NCBI RefSeq assembly: GCF_003586305.1
Contig: NZ_KZ987400.1
Location: 468,635-532,634, forward strand
Direction of reading: 5' to 3'
From: Cognatilysobacter tabacisoli
GTDB taxonomy: Bacteria; Pseudomonadota; Gammaproteobacteria; Xanthomonadales; Xanthomonadaceae
DNA: 64,000 nt
The notes beneath the pieces are model-generated. The model was given only the letters and a program-made list of their open reading frames with translations. It was not told the origin of the DNA and searched no databases. The translations under genes and the position numbers were made by a program. The stretch's first letter is position 1. Each line of letters begins with the position of its first letter. Below, piece by piece: positions 31,944-41,307 of the stretch.

Positions 31944-34277
31944 ATGAGTTTCCTGCCCCGGCGTTTGCGATCGCGTCCGCCCGCCCCGCGCGCGGCGCGC
32001 GCCGCGCTGTGCACCGCGCTGCTGCTGGCCGCGCCCGTGTTCACCGCGCACGCCGCATCGTCGCCCACGGCGGACGTCCCCGCGGCCGACGACCGCATCG
32101 ACGCCGACGCGCTCCAGTGGCGTGGGCTGCGCGCGAGCGTGGTCGTGCAGCCCGACGGCAGCGCGCGCCTGCGCACGCCCGGCGGCGAGCAGCGCATCGC
32201 TGCCGCGCCGATGCGCAGCGAAACGGCGAGTCCGCTGTTCGACGCGCTGTTCGCGCTGGCGCAGAACGAGATCGAGGCGGCCAAGGTCGAGGCGATCACC
32301 GACTGGGGCTTCAACGACAACCGCCCGCTGCCGTGCCCGTGCTTCGAGACCGGTGAGAAGTGGCGCTACGTGTGGACGCGCGACCTCTCGTTCGCCGCCG
32401 ACCTCGCGCTGGCGCGGCTCGAACCCGAACGTACGCGCACCTCGCTGCGCTTCAAGCTGTCCGAGCCGCGCGTGGCCGCCGCGCCGCCCGGGCTGTACGT
32501 GGCGCAGGACACCGGCTCGGGCGGCAGCTGGCCGGTCAGCACCGACCGGGTGGTGTGGTTTCTCGCCGCGCGGCACCTGATCGACGGCGACGACGCCGAC
32601 GCCAAGGCCTTCGACGAGCAGACCTGGCGCGCGCTGACCGCGACGCTGGCGCAGGACCGGCTGCACGCCTTCGACGATGCACGCGGCCTCTATCGGGGCG
32701 AGACCTCGTTCCTCGACTGGCGCGAGCAGACCTACCCGGCCTGGACCGCGAACGAGGTGACCTTCATCGCCCAATCGTTCGCGCTGTCGACCAACGTCCT
32801 GCACCACCAGGCGCTGCGGCTGGCCGAGCGGATGGCGCGGGCGCGCGGCGACGCGCGCGCGGGCACGTATGCGGCGCAGGCCGATGCGCTGGCCAAGGCG
32901 ATCGACGCGCGCTTCTGGCGCGAGGACCGCGGCCGGTACATGAGCTACGTCGGCACCGCCCAGCACCCGGTCGACATCGAGGCCTACGACCTGCTCGGCA
33001 TCGCGCTGGCGATCGACGCCGGCATCGCGCCGCCGGCGCGCGCGCGCCGCGCGCTGGCGAACTACCCGACGCTGCCCAGCGGCAGCCCGGTGATCTGGCC
33101 GCAGCAGCCGGGCATCCCGATCTACCACAACCGCGCGATCTGGCCGTTCGTCAGCGCGTACGCGCTGCGCGCCGCGCGCCGCGTCGACGCGCCGGCGCGC
33201 ATCGCCCACGAGCTGCGCTCGCTGCTGCGCGGCGCGGCGCTGTCGGGCTCGAACATGGAGAACTTCGAGCTGACCACGCAGGCCGTGCAGTTCGACGACA
33301 CCGCGCCTGACGGCCGGTCGCTCAGCGGCCCGGTGGTCAACTCGCGTCGGCAGCTGTGGTCGGTCGCGGGCTTTGCTGCGATGGTGATCGAGGGCGTGTA
33401 CGGGCTCGAGGCGGACGGCCGCGTCGCGCCGAAGCTGCCGGCCGAGCTGGTGCCGCTGCTGTTCGCCGAGCGGCGCGAGATCACACTGCAGCTGCGCGAC
33501 CGCCGCATCACGCTGCGCCGGCCCGCCGACGACGCGCTGGCGGCGGCCGGACCCGATGCGCTGCTGGTCGCGGGCCGGACCATCCGCGCCGGCCGCGACG
33601 TGCGCGTGGAGCTGAAGCCGGTCGCCACGACGGCCGCCGCGATCGCGACCCACGCCGACGCGTTCGCGCCGGCGTCGCCGGACGCGCCGGCATTCACGCG
33701 CGCCGACGCCGGCTGGCGCGTCGACGTCGCCGACGACCAGCGGCTGTATGTCGACGGTGCGCGCCGCGGCGCCGGCGCGAACGCGATCGCCGACGACGGC
33801 GCGCAGCACTGCGCCAGCCTGACGCGCGTCGACGCGGCCGGCCTCGAATCGCTGCCGGGCCCGACCGCGTGCGTCGGCCCGTCGACCAGCGTTGAAGGCG
33901 ACTGGCCGCGGCGCTGGACCGCCCCGGCCGCCGGCACGTACCGCGCGCAGCTGCGCTACGACAACCGCAACGGCCCGATCAACACCGGCGTGACCGCCGC
34001 GGTGAAGCGCCTGCACGTCGACTGCGACGGCCAGCCGCCGCAGGCCGGCACGCTGGTGATGCCGCACAGCGTCGGGGAGCAGGCGTCGACGACGGTGGCG
34101 TTCACCGCGCCGGCCGGCGCGGCATGCGCGTTCCGCCTCGACGACGGCTTCAACATGAGCTACCTGCGGCACTTCGCCGACTACACCGGCGGCAAGGGCG
34201 GGCGCACCGGCCCGCTGAATTCGGCCACACTCGGCGCGCTGATCGTGGCCCCGGCACCCAAGGACTCCTCGCGATGA
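31944..34277 (+). CDS. Exported six-hairpin (alpha/alpha)6-barrel glycosidase, family unresolved
   Basis: Exported protein of 777 residues. The signal peptide is roughly residues 1-37 (cleavage near AHAAS). The central part has features of (alpha/alpha)6-barrel glycosidases: KWRYVWTRDLSFAADLAL, ETSFLDWREQTYPAW, FIAQSFALSTN, HPVDIEAYDLLGIALAI and SPVIWPQQPGIPIYHNRAIW. The last about 200 residues form beta-rich domains. The WTRD and LDWRE acidic residues are the likely catalytic ones. The location in a starch locus suggests action on alpha-glucans, similar in role to glucoamylase, but I do not see the standard GH15 signature. The stop overlaps the transporter start (ATGA), so the two are coupled. 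Two operator-like sites lie upstream. Confidence 0.72.
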   Translation: MSFLPRRLRSRPPAPRAARAALCTALLLAAPVFTAHAASSPTADVPAADDRIDADALQWRGLRASVVVQPDGSARLRTPGGEQRIAAAPMRSETASPLFDALFALAQNEIEAAKVEAITDWGFNDNRPLPCPCFETGEKWRYVWTRDLSFAADLALARLEPERTRTSLRFKLSEPRVAAAPPGLYVAQDTGSGGSWPVSTDRVVWFLAARHLIDGDDADAKAFDEQTWRALTATLAQDRLHAFDDARGLYRGETSFLDWREQTYPAWTANEVTFIAQSFALSTNVLHHQALRLAERMARARGDARAGTYAAQADALAKAIDARFWREDRGRYMSYVGTAQHPVDIEAYDLLGIALAIDAGIAPPARARRALANYPTLPSGSPVIWPQQPGIPIYHNRAIWPFVSAYALRAARRVDAPARIAHELRSLLRGAALSGSNMENFELTTQAVQFDDTAPDGRSLSGPVVNSRRQLWSVAGFAAMVIEGVYGLEADGRVAPKLPAELVPLLFAERREITLQLRDRRITLRRPADDALAAAGPDALLVAGRTIRAGRDVRVELKPVATTAAAIATHADAFAPASPDAPAFTRADAGWRVDVADDQRLYVDGARRGAGANAIADDGAQHCASLTRVDAAGLESLPGPTACVGPSTSVEGDWPRRWTAPAAGTYRAQLRYDNRNGPINTGVTAAVKRLHVDCDGQPPQAGTLVMPHSVGEQASTTVAFTAPAGAACAFRLDDGFNMSYLRHFADYTGGKGGRTGPLNSATLGALIVAPAPKDSSR

Positions 34278-35665
34278 ACCAAAAACCGACGCTGTCGTTC
34301 TGGCAGATCTGGAACATGTCGTTCGGCTTCCTCGGCATCCAGTTCGGCTTCGCGCTGCAGGGCGGCTTCATGTCGCGGATCTTCCAGACGCTCGGCGCCG
34401 AGAAGGACGCGCTGCCGCTGCTGTGGATCGCCGCGCCACTGACCGGCCTGCTGGTGCAGCCGGTCATCGGTTACTTCAGCGACCGCACCTGGCACCCGCT
34501 GCTCGGCCGCCGGCGGCCGTACTTCCTGATCGGCGCGATCCTCAGCTCGATCGCGCTGGTGTTCATGCCGTACTCGTCGGCGCTGTGGATGGCCGCCGGC
34601 CTGCTGTGGGTGCTCGACGCGTCGATCAACATCTCGATGGAGCCGTTCCGCGCGCTGGTCGCCGACAAGCTGCCCGAGCGCCAGCGCTCGTACGGCTTCG
34701 TGCTGCAGACGCTGATCATCGGCATCGGCACGTGGGTGGCCAGCAACCTGCCGTGGTTCGTGACCCAGATGGGCGTGTCGAACGAGGCCGGCCCGGGCGT
34801 GGTGCCGCCGTCGGTCAAGGTCGCCTTCTCGATCGGCGCGTTCGTGTTCCTGGCCAGCATCCTCGTCACCGTGCTGACGACGAAGGAGTACCCGCCGGAG
34901 GACCTGCAGCAGTTCGACGCCGACAGGAAGTCGGGCAAGGGACTGGTCGGCGAGATCGTGCACAACGTCGTGCACATGCCGCGGCAGATGCGCGCGATCG
35001 GCGCGGTGCAGTTCTTCAGCTGGCTCGCGTTCTTCTCGATGTGGTCGATGGCCACGCCCGGCCTGACCGAGCACGTGTTCAAGGCGCCGGCGCCGAACCC
35101 GGCCGCGTTCGACATGGCCGACTCGGCGCAGGCGGCGACGTTCACCGCGGCCAACGCCGCGTTCCAGGACGCGGCGGACCTGGTCGGCTCGTTCATGGGC
35201 TACTACGGCCTGTCGTCGATGGTGGTCGCGCTGCTGCTGAGCGTGTACGCCGCGCGCCGCCCGCTGAACCGCCGGCTGGTGCACTTCGTGTCGCTGCTGC
35301 TCGGCGGCGCCGGCTTCCTGTCGATGGCGTGGGTGCCGTCGCCGGCGTGGCTGATCGGCTCGTTCGCGCTGGTCGGCGTGGCGTGGGCGAGCATCCTGTC
35401 GATGCCGTACGCGCTGCTGGCCTCATCGGTCGAGGCGCACAAGATGGGCATCTACATGGGCATCTTCAACATGTTCATCGTGGTGCCGCAAATCGTCGCG
35501 GCCACGCTGCTCGGCCCGGCGCTGCGCGGCTTCTTCGACAATCAGGCGATCTACGGCCTGGTCATCAGCGGCGTCAGCCTGGTGCTGGCCGCACTGTGCC
35601 TGGTGCGCGTGCGCGAACCCCATCACGAGACCGGCGCGGCGCCGCAGCCCGCGCCGGCGCATTGA
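34274..35665 (+). CDS. MFS sugar (maltose/oligosaccharide) transporter, SLC45/GPH-like
   Basis: Inner-membrane major-facilitator transporter of 463 residues with about 12 helices. The motif GYFSDRTWHPLLGRRRPYFL after helix 2 is typical of the sucrose/maltose:proton symporter (SLC45-like) branch, which also includes transporters in Caulobacter and Xanthomonas sugar loci. LWVLDASINISMEPFRALVA and MPYALLASSV are further family-typical stretches. It would carry maltose or short maltodextrins made in the periplasm into the cytoplasm, where the GH13 alpha-glucosidase and glucokinase act. It is translationally coupled to the upstream glycosidase and followed 16 nt later by a second amylase. Confidence 0.87.
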   Translation: MNQKPTLSFWQIWNMSFGFLGIQFGFALQGGFMSRIFQTLGAEKDALPLLWIAAPLTGLLVQPVIGYFSDRTWHPLLGRRRPYFLIGAILSSIALVFMPYSSALWMAAGLLWVLDASINISMEPFRALVADKLPERQRSYGFVLQTLIIGIGTWVASNLPWFVTQMGVSNEAGPGVVPPSVKVAFSIGAFVFLASILVTVLTTKEYPPEDLQQFDADRKSGKGLVGEIVHNVVHMPRQMRAIGAVQFFSWLAFFSMWSMATPGLTEHVFKAPAPNPAAFDMADSAQAATFTAANAAFQDAADLVGSFMGYYGLSSMVVALLLSVYAARRPLNRRLVHFVSLLLGGAGFLSMAWVPSPAWLIGSFALVGVAWASILSMPYALLASSVEAHKMGIYMGIFNMFIVVPQIVAATLLGPALRGFFDNQAIYGLVISGVSLVLAALCLVRVREPHHETGAAPQPAPAH

Positions 35666-35681
35666 GCCCAAGGAGTTGCGC

Positions 35682-37442
35682 GTGATCCGTTTCCGTCCTG
35701 CCGTGCTGCCGCTCGCGCTGATCGCCACGCTCGCGGCGTGCCAGCCGTCCACGCCGACCCCGTCCGCCGACGCGCCGGCGCCGGCGGCCCCGGCGAAGGT
35801 GCCCGCCGTCGAGTACGTCGGCACCACCGAGCCGATGGCCAGCGACGCGGTGTACTTCGTCGTCACCGACCGCTTCGTCAACGGCGACCCCGGCAACGAC
35901 CAGCGCGACCAGGCCGCCGGCGACCCGGCGCTGCGCACGTTCGACCGGCCGACGCCGGGCGCGCGCGCCGAGGGCGACAACGTCGGCTACCTCGGCGGCG
36001 ACTTCAAGGGCATCGTCGACCACCTCGACTACATCCGCGAGATGGGCTTCTCGGCGGTGTGGATCACCCCGATCGTCGACAACCCGGACGAGGCGTTCAC
36101 CGGCGGCAAGCGCGCGCAGAAGGGCGGCTTCTGGACCGATGGCGGCAAGACCGGCTACCACGGCTACTGGGGCGTCAACTTCTACAAGCTCGACGAGCAC
36201 CTGCCGAGCCCGGGACTCGACTTCGCCGGCTTCACCAGGGCGCTGCACGCGCGCGACGTCAAGGTCGTGCTCGACATCGTCGCCAACCACGGCACGCCGT
36301 CGTACTCGGCGCCGACCGACCGCCCGGCCTACGGCAAGGTGTTCGACGCGGCCGGCAACAAGGTCGCCGATCACCAGAACCTGCGCCCCGAGCAGCTCGA
36401 CCCCGCGGGCAACCCGATGCACGCGTTCTTCAACACCAAGCCCGGGCTGGCCGAGCTGTCGGACTTCAACGAGAGCAACCCGGCGGTGATGGACTACATG
36501 GTCGGTGCGTACGCGCAGTGGGTGGGCCAGGGCGCCGACGCGCTGCGGATCGACACGATCCCGTGGCTGCCCCATTCGTTCTGGAGCGAGTTCACCCGCC
36601 GAATCCGCGCCGAAAAGCCGGGGATGTTCATGTTCGCCGAGGCGTTCGACTTCGACCCGAACAAGATCGCCGAACACACGCAGGCTGCGAACGGCGGCGT
36701 CAGCGTTCTCGATTTCCCGCTGAAGGAAGGGCTGGCCAAGGCGTTCGGCAACGAAGCGGCGGGCTTCGAGGAGCTGGCCGGCCGGCTCTACCTCGACGCC
36801 GGCCCGTACGCCAATCCGTACGAGCTGATGACGTTCTACGACAACCACGACATGCCGCGGCTCGACGCCGACGACGCGGGCTTCATCGACGCGCACAACT
36901 GGCTGTTCACCGCGCGCGGCATCCCGGTCATCTACTACGGCTCGGAGATGGCGTTCATGCGCGGCGCGGCCGAGCACGCCGGAAACCGCAACTACTTCGG
37001 TGCCGAGGGCATCGCGCAGGCGCGCGCGCACCCGATCCGCGCCGCGCTGGCGCGCATCGCCAAGGTGCGGCAGGCGTCGCCGGCGCTGCAGCGCGGCCTG
37101 CAGCTCAACGTCGTGATGCGCGGGCAGCGCGCGGCGTTCTACCGCGTGTACCAGCGCGGCGACGAGCACCAGATCGCGCTGGTGCTGCTGAACAAGGGCG
37201 ACCAGCCGGTGAACTTCGACGTGCGCGAGCACCTGCAGGCCGGGCGCTGGACCGCCGCGATCGGCGGCGGCGCGGTCGACGTGCCGGCCGGCGGCGCGCT
37301 GAAGGCGACCGTGCCGGCGCACGGGGTCGAGGTCTACCTGCTCGACGCACCGGTCACCGACCCGTCGCTGAAGGCCGCGCTCGAGCCGCTGCGCAACCGT
37401 CGAGTCGCGGCGGTGCCGTACGCGCCGCCGAAGCAGCCCTAG
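35682..37442 (+). CDS. GH13 alpha-amylase / cyclomaltodextrinase-like lipoprotein
   Basis: Exported alpha-glucan hydrolase of 586 residues with a clear lipobox (LAAC) near residue 20, so membrane-anchored. GH13 motifs: VYFVVTDRFVNGDPGND, GYHGYWGVNFYKLDEH, DIVANH, nucleophile Asp291 (ALRIDTIPW), Glu320 (MFAEAFDF) and Asp390 (YDNHDMPR). A short C domain follows (VALVLLNKGDQPVNFDV). The start is taken as GTG 35682 because AGGAG (35671-35675) is 6 nt upstream; the TTG at 35676 abuts the AGGAG and is unlikely. It is the third gene of the coupled run glycosidase-MFS-amylase and meets the convergent lacI gene 7 nt on. Confidence 0.9.
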   Translation: MIRFRPAVLPLALIATLAACQPSTPTPSADAPAPAAPAKVPAVEYVGTTEPMASDAVYFVVTDRFVNGDPGNDQRDQAAGDPALRTFDRPTPGARAEGDNVGYLGGDFKGIVDHLDYIREMGFSAVWITPIVDNPDEAFTGGKRAQKGGFWTDGGKTGYHGYWGVNFYKLDEHLPSPGLDFAGFTRALHARDVKVVLDIVANHGTPSYSAPTDRPAYGKVFDAAGNKVADHQNLRPEQLDPAGNPMHAFFNTKPGLAELSDFNESNPAVMDYMVGAYAQWVGQGADALRIDTIPWLPHSFWSEFTRRIRAEKPGMFMFAEAFDFDPNKIAEHTQAANGGVSVLDFPLKEGLAKAFGNEAAGFEELAGRLYLDAGPYANPYELMTFYDNHDMPRLDADDAGFIDAHNWLFTARGIPVIYYGSEMAFMRGAAEHAGNRNYFGAEGIAQARAHPIRAALARIAKVRQASPALQRGLQLNVVMRGQRAAFYRVYQRGDEHQIALVLLNKGDQPVNFDVREHLQAGRWTAAIGGGAVDVPAGGALKATVPAHGVEVYLLDAPVTDPSLKAALEPLRNRRVAAVPYAPPKQP

Positions 37443-37449
37443 GCGCGGA

Positions 37450-38478
37450 TCAGCCGCCGCTGGAGCGGCGCACGACCAGCTCGGCCGGCAGCAGGGTGCT
37501 CTCGGCCGGCTCGTCGCGGACCAGCTTCATCAGCGTGTCGACCAGCAGCTCGCCGGCGCGGGTGGTGTCCTGGAACACCGTGCTCAGCGGCGGGTTGGCG
37601 AACGCCGCCATCGGGATGTCGTCGAAGCCGACTACCGCCACGTCTTCAGGCACGCGCCGGCCGTGCTCGGCCAGCGCGCACATCGCGCCGATCGCGATCA
37701 GGTCGCTGGCGGCGAACACCGCGTCGAACGCGACGCCGCGGCGCAGCAGCTCGGTCGCGGCGGCGTGCCCGTCCTGCTCGGAGCTTTCGGCGTCGACCTG
37801 CAGCGCGGCGTCCATCGCCACGCCGGCGTCGGCCAGCGCGGCCTCGCAGCCGCGGTAGCGCGCGAAGAACTCCGGGAAGCGGTTCGACGCCTCGCCGAGG
37901 AAGGCCACGCGCGTGCGCCCGCGCTCGAGCAGGTGCTCGCCGACGTGGCGGCCGCCGGTGAAGTTGTCGCAGCCGATCGACAGGCCCGGCTGGTCGGGCA
38001 GTACCGCGCCCCAGCGGACGAAGTGGGTGCCGTTGGCGACCAGCTGGTCGAGCTTGTCGCGGTAGGCCAGGTAGTCGCCGTAGCCGAGCAGGATCAGCCC
38101 GTCGGCCTTCATGCTGTCCTCGTAGTCGGCGTGCCAGTCGTCCGACAGCTGCTGGAACGACACCAGCAGGTCCTGGCCCTGCTTCGCGCATGCGCGCGTG
38201 ATCGAGCCGAGCATCGACAGGAAGAACGGGTTGATGTGCGACTCGTCGCTGGTCGGGTCCTCGAACAGCAGCAGCGCCAGCGTGCCGGCGCGCTGGGTGC
38301 GCAGGCTGGAGGCGTGGCGGTCGACCTTGTAGTTCAGCTCGCGCGCAAGCGCCTCGACGCGCCGGCGCGTCTCGGCGTTGACCAGCGGGCTGCCGCGCAG
38401 CACGCGCGAAACGGTGGCCTGCGAGACGCCGGCGAGGTGGGCGATGTCGAACGAGGTCGCCTTGGACTTCTTGCGCAT
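37450..38478 (-). CDS. LacI-family transcriptional regulator (probable maltodextrin/ED regulator)
   Basis: DNA-binding regulator of 342 residues. The N-terminal helix-turn-helix and hinge read SFDIAHLAGVSQATVSRVLR and LARELNYKVDRHASSLR. The remaining about 280 residues form a periplasmic-binding-like effector domain with FDAVFAASDLIAIGAM and VAVVGFDDIPMAAFANPPLS. The start MRKKSK is the usual position. Its place at the end of the starch locus and the repeated 14-bp palindrome-like sites at 11851, 20888, 28403 and 31811 make it the best candidate regulator of transport, hydrolysis and the Entner-Doudoroff operon. The effector is unknown, maltose or glucose being likely. A possible -10 (TACACT) lies about 30 nt upstream. 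No operator copy was found at its own promoter. Confidence 0.9.
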   Translation of the reverse strand: MRKKSKATSFDIAHLAGVSQATVSRVLRGSPLVNAETRRRVEALARELNYKVDRHASSLRTQRAGTLALLLFEDPTSDESHINPFFLSMLGSITRACAKQGQDLLVSFQQLSDDWHADYEDSMKADGLILLGYGDYLAYRDKLDQLVANGTHFVRWGAVLPDQPGLSIGCDNFTGGRHVGEHLLERGRTRVAFLGEASNRFPEFFARYRGCEAALADAGVAMDAALQVDAESSEQDGHAAATELLRRGVAFDAVFAASDLIAIGAMCALAEHGRRVPEDVAVVGFDDIPMAAFANPPLSTVFQDTTRAGELLVDTLMKLVRDEPAESTLLPAELVVRRSSGG

Positions 38479-38778
38479 GCGGTCGAGGATCGCTGCAGAG
38501 CGGCCGCGAGTGTAGCCACGCGCGCCGTGATCGGCATCCGCGCGCGGCGGCGGCGCGTCGCGCGTCGCATCGCCGATGGCCGTCGTGCAGGCGCCGCGGC
38601 CTGCCGCAGCGCGCGATCGCGCGACTCGCGCCGGTCGCGATCGGCTGCGACGCGACGCAGCGCGACGCATCGGCGAGCGCGCCGGGTTTGTTGCGATGCG
38701 TCACGGATCTGCGCGGCGCGACCGCAGCCGGCCGCGTTCGCCGCGCCCGCGCAGTGGCGTCGCGGCGAGCGCTGCCGC
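38479..38778. other. Intergenic region between divergent lacI and carboxylesterase genes
   Basis: No gene is supported. The stretch is rich in CGCG/GCGACG low-complexity sequence. A minus-strand TACACT (plus-strand 38509-38514) about 30 nt from the lacI start may be its -10. No copy of the 14-bp operator consensus was found, so autoregulation through that motif is not indicated. Confidence 0.5.
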
Positions 38779-38784
38779 CACAAT
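38779..38784 (+). promoter_or_regulatory. Possible -10 element (CACAAT) of a leaderless promoter
   Basis: CACAAT is followed by 6 nt (GCGGGC) and the ATG at 38791. The same layout is seen before hemC. No -35 is recognisable. Confidence 0.3.
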
Positions 38785-38790
38785 GCGGGC

Positions 38791-39483
38791 ATGACCCTGA
38801 CTGCGAACGATGCCGCCGTCCTCGACACCGTCGAGCACGAGACCGGCCCCCATCCCGGCTGGACCGTGCTGTGGCTGCACGGCCTCGGCGCCGACGGCCA
38901 CGACTTCGCCCCGATCGTGCCCGAGCTGGTGGCGCGCGACTGGCCGGCGATCCGCTTCGTGTTCCCGCACGCCCCGGTGCGCGCGGTGACGATCAACAAC
39001 GGCGTGCGGATGCGCGCGTGGTACGACATCCGCGACTTCGACCTGGCCAATCGCGCCGATGCCGACGGCGTCAACGAATCGGTCGAACAGGTCGAGGCGC
39101 TGATCGCGCGCGAGGCGGCACGCGGCGTGCCGGCGTCGCGGATCGTGCTGGCCGGCTTCTCGCAGGGCGGGGCGATCACGCTCGCCGCCGGCCTGCGGCG
39201 CGCCGAGCCACTGGCCGGCCTGGTCGCGCTGTCGACCTACCTGCCGATGGCGCAGGAGCTGCTCGGGCAGGTCGGCGCGCGCGCGCATGCGCAGCCGGTG
39301 TTCTTCGCCCACGGCAGCGGCGACCCGGTCGTGCCGTTCGCCGCCGGCCAGCACAGCGCCGCCGCGCTGCAGCGCCTGGGCTTCGACGTCGAGTGGCACG
39401 CGTACCCGATGGCGCACCAGGTCTGCGCGGAGGAGATCGCCGACCTGCGCGCGTGGCTCGGCGCGCGGTTCCGGGCCGGCTGA
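38791..39483 (+). CDS. Carboxylesterase / acyl-protein thioesterase-like hydrolase
   Basis: Cytoplasmic alpha/beta-hydrolase of 230 residues in the phospholipase/carboxylesterase (acyl-protein thioesterase, EstB) family. Seen: TVLWLHGLGADGHDF (oxyanion HG), RFVFPHAPVRAVTINNG, MRAWYDI, nucleophile elbow VLAGFSQGGAI, Asp in FFAHGSGDPVVPF and His in YPMAHQVC, a complete Ser-Asp-His triad. It hydrolyses short-chain esters or thioesters in characterised relatives; the physiological substrate is unknown. It is followed 7 nt later by the sensor kinase gene, so it may share the transcript. Confidence 0.9.
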   Translation: MTLTANDAAVLDTVEHETGPHPGWTVLWLHGLGADGHDFAPIVPELVARDWPAIRFVFPHAPVRAVTINNGVRMRAWYDIRDFDLANRADADGVNESVEQVEALIAREAARGVPASRIVLAGFSQGGAITLAAGLRRAEPLAGLVALSTYLPMAQELLGQVGARAHAQPVFFAHGSGDPVVPFAAGQHSAAALQRLGFDVEWHAYPMAHQVCAEEIADLRAWLGARFRAG

Positions 39484-39490
39484 CGCGTCG

Positions 39491-40573
39491 ATGGCCGACG
39501 CCGGCGACGCGCGCGAGCCCTGGCTGCCGGACCTGTGCCGGCTGCCGCGGCTGGCGGTGATGCTGGGCATGGCCGAACTCGTGGTCGTCGTGCTGGCGCT
39601 CGCGCCGGACGGCGGGGCGCGCTGGGACGTCGAGCGCTTCGTCACCGCCAGCGGCTTCTCGCTGTGGCTGGCGCTGACCGCGTCGGTGCTGCTGTGCGTC
39701 TCGCGCCGCTCGCTGTCGCGGCTGCCGCCGGCGCTGGGCACGGCGCTGGCGCTGGTCGGCGGCGGCACGGTGGCCGCCCTCGGCGCGGCGATGATGTACG
39801 TGATCGACGACAGCCTCGGCTATGGGCTGGTGCCGCGCGAGGTCTCCGCCGTGCGCTTCGCGTGGGGGTCGGCGGCGATGACGATGCTGATCGTCGGCGT
39901 GGTGCTGCGCTACCTGTACGTCAATGACGGCTGGAAGGCGCAGGTGCGCGCCGCGGCGCGTGCGGAGGCCGACGCGCTGCAGGCGCGGATCAAGCCGCAC
40001 TTCCTGTTCAACAGCATGAACACCATCGCCGGGCTGGTCCGCCACGATCCGGTCGTGGCCGAGCGCGCGGTGCTGGACCTGTCCGACCTGTTCCGCGCCG
40101 CGCTCGGCGCCGGCGAGCCGAACTCGACGCTGCGCGAGGAGGTCGAGCTGGCCGAGCGCTACCTGGCGATCGAGCAGCTGCGCCTGGGCCATCGGCTGCA
40201 GGTGGAGTGGCGCAAGCACGAACCGCTGCCGTGGACGCTGCCGATGCCGCGGCTGGTGCTGCAGCCTCTGGTCGAGAACGCGGTGCTGCACGGCATCTCG
40301 CGGCTGCCGGCCGGCGGGCTGATCGAAATCGACCTGTCGCAGGACCAGCACACGCTCGTGGTCGCGGTGCGCAACCCCGCGCCGCCTCCGCGCGAACGTG
40401 ACGGACCGCACGCCGACGGCGGCAGCCCCGGCGCGCAGCACGCGCAGACCAGCATCGGCCAGCGCCTGCGCTACGCGTACGGCCCGCAGGCGAAGATGAC
40501 CGCGGGCTGGGCAGACCACTACTATCTGTGTGAACTTCGGGTGCCGACGGGGATGGAGGCGCTGAATCGATGA
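39491..40573 (+). CDS. LytS/AlgZ-type sensor histidine kinase
   Basis: Inner-membrane histidine kinase of 360 residues. About four hydrophobic helices occupy residues 20-145. The His_kinase (LytS-like) domain follows, with RIKPHFLFNSMNTIAGLVRH (phospho-acceptor His170), EVELAERYLAIEQLRLGHRL and LVLQPLVENAVLHGISRL (ATP-binding N-box), and then a short, partly degenerate ATPase lid. This is the AlgZ/FimS organisation. Its stop overlaps the start of the LytTR response regulator (ATGA). The gene order kinase-LytTR regulator-hemC is the same as algZ-algR-hemC of Pseudomonas, which supports the pairing. The signal is unknown. Confidence 0.9.
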   Translation: MADAGDAREPWLPDLCRLPRLAVMLGMAELVVVVLALAPDGGARWDVERFVTASGFSLWLALTASVLLCVSRRSLSRLPPALGTALALVGGGTVAALGAAMMYVIDDSLGYGLVPREVSAVRFAWGSAAMTMLIVGVVLRYLYVNDGWKAQVRAAARAEADALQARIKPHFLFNSMNTIAGLVRHDPVVAERAVLDLSDLFRAALGAGEPNSTLREEVELAERYLAIEQLRLGHRLQVEWRKHEPLPWTLPMPRLVLQPLVENAVLHGISRLPAGGLIEIDLSQDQHTLVVAVRNPAPPPRERDGPHADGGSPGAQHAQTSIGQRLRYAYGPQAKMTAGWADHYYLCELRVPTGMEALNR

Positions 40574-41307
40574 CGATGGCGATGAAAGTGGTGGTTGCCG
40601 ACGACGAGCCGCTGGCGCGCGAGCGACTGCGCACGCTGCTGGCCGACATCGACGGCGTCGAGGTGGTCGCCGAAGCGGCCGACGGGCACGAGGCGCTGCA
40701 CGCGTGCGCCGAGCAGCGGCCGGACCTGGTGCTGCTCGACATCGCGATGCCGGGCATCGACGGCCTCGAGACCGCGCGCCACCTGGCCGCGTTCGAGCCG
40801 CGCCCGGCGGTGGTGTTCTGCACCGCCTACGACGCGCACGCGCTGTCGGCGTTCGAGGCCGAGGCGATCGACTACCTGGTCAAGCCGGTGCGGCCGGAGC
40901 GGCTGGCCGCGGCGATCGACCGCGTGCGCACGTTCGCCGCCGGCCGCGGCATCAATCCCGCCGCGCCGACCCAGCGACGCACCCACCTGTGCGCGCGCCT
41001 GCGCGGCAGCCTGCGGCTGATCCCGATCGAGGACGTCCACTACCTGCAGGCCGAGGAGAAGTACGTCGTCGTCCACCACGCGCGCGGCGAGGACCTGATC
41101 GAGGAGTCGCTGAAGTCGCTCGAGGAGGAATTCGCCGAGCGCTTCGTGCGTATCCACCGCAACTGCCTGGTCGCGCGGCACGAGATCGTCGAGCTCAAGC
41201 GCAGCCCCGACGGCCACGTGCAGGCGGTGCTGCGCCACGGCAAGACCCCGCTCGAGGTCAGCCGCCGCTGCGTGGCGGGACTGCGCGACACGCTGAAGCA
41301 CCTTTGA
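40570..41307 (+). CDS. LytTR-family response regulator (AlgR-like)
   Basis: Two-domain regulator of 245 residues. The receiver domain (about 1-120) starts MKVVVADDEPLARERLRTLL, with phosphorylation site Asp57 in LVLLDIAMPGIDGL and the conserved Lys in DYLVKPVRPERL. The LytTR DNA-binding domain (about 145-240) has LIPIEDVHYLQAEEKYVVVH, RFVRIHRNCLVARHEI and ISR-type ending LEVSRRCVAGLRDTLK. Relatives (AlgR) control alginate, type IV pili and virulence in Pseudomonas. It is translationally coupled to the kinase. The two extra Met codons before MKVVV (MTMAMK) give small uncertainty on the start; the ATGA overlap favours 40570. Confidence 0.93.
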   Translation: MTMAMKVVVADDEPLARERLRTLLADIDGVEVVAEAADGHEALHACAEQRPDLVLLDIAMPGIDGLETARHLAAFEPRPAVVFCTAYDAHALSAFEAEAIDYLVKPVRPERLAAAIDRVRTFAAGRGINPAAPTQRRTHLCARLRGSLRLIPIEDVHYLQAEEKYVVVHHARGEDLIEESLKSLEEEFAERFVRIHRNCLVARHEIVELKRSPDGHVQAVLRHGKTPLEVSRRCVAGLRDTLKHL

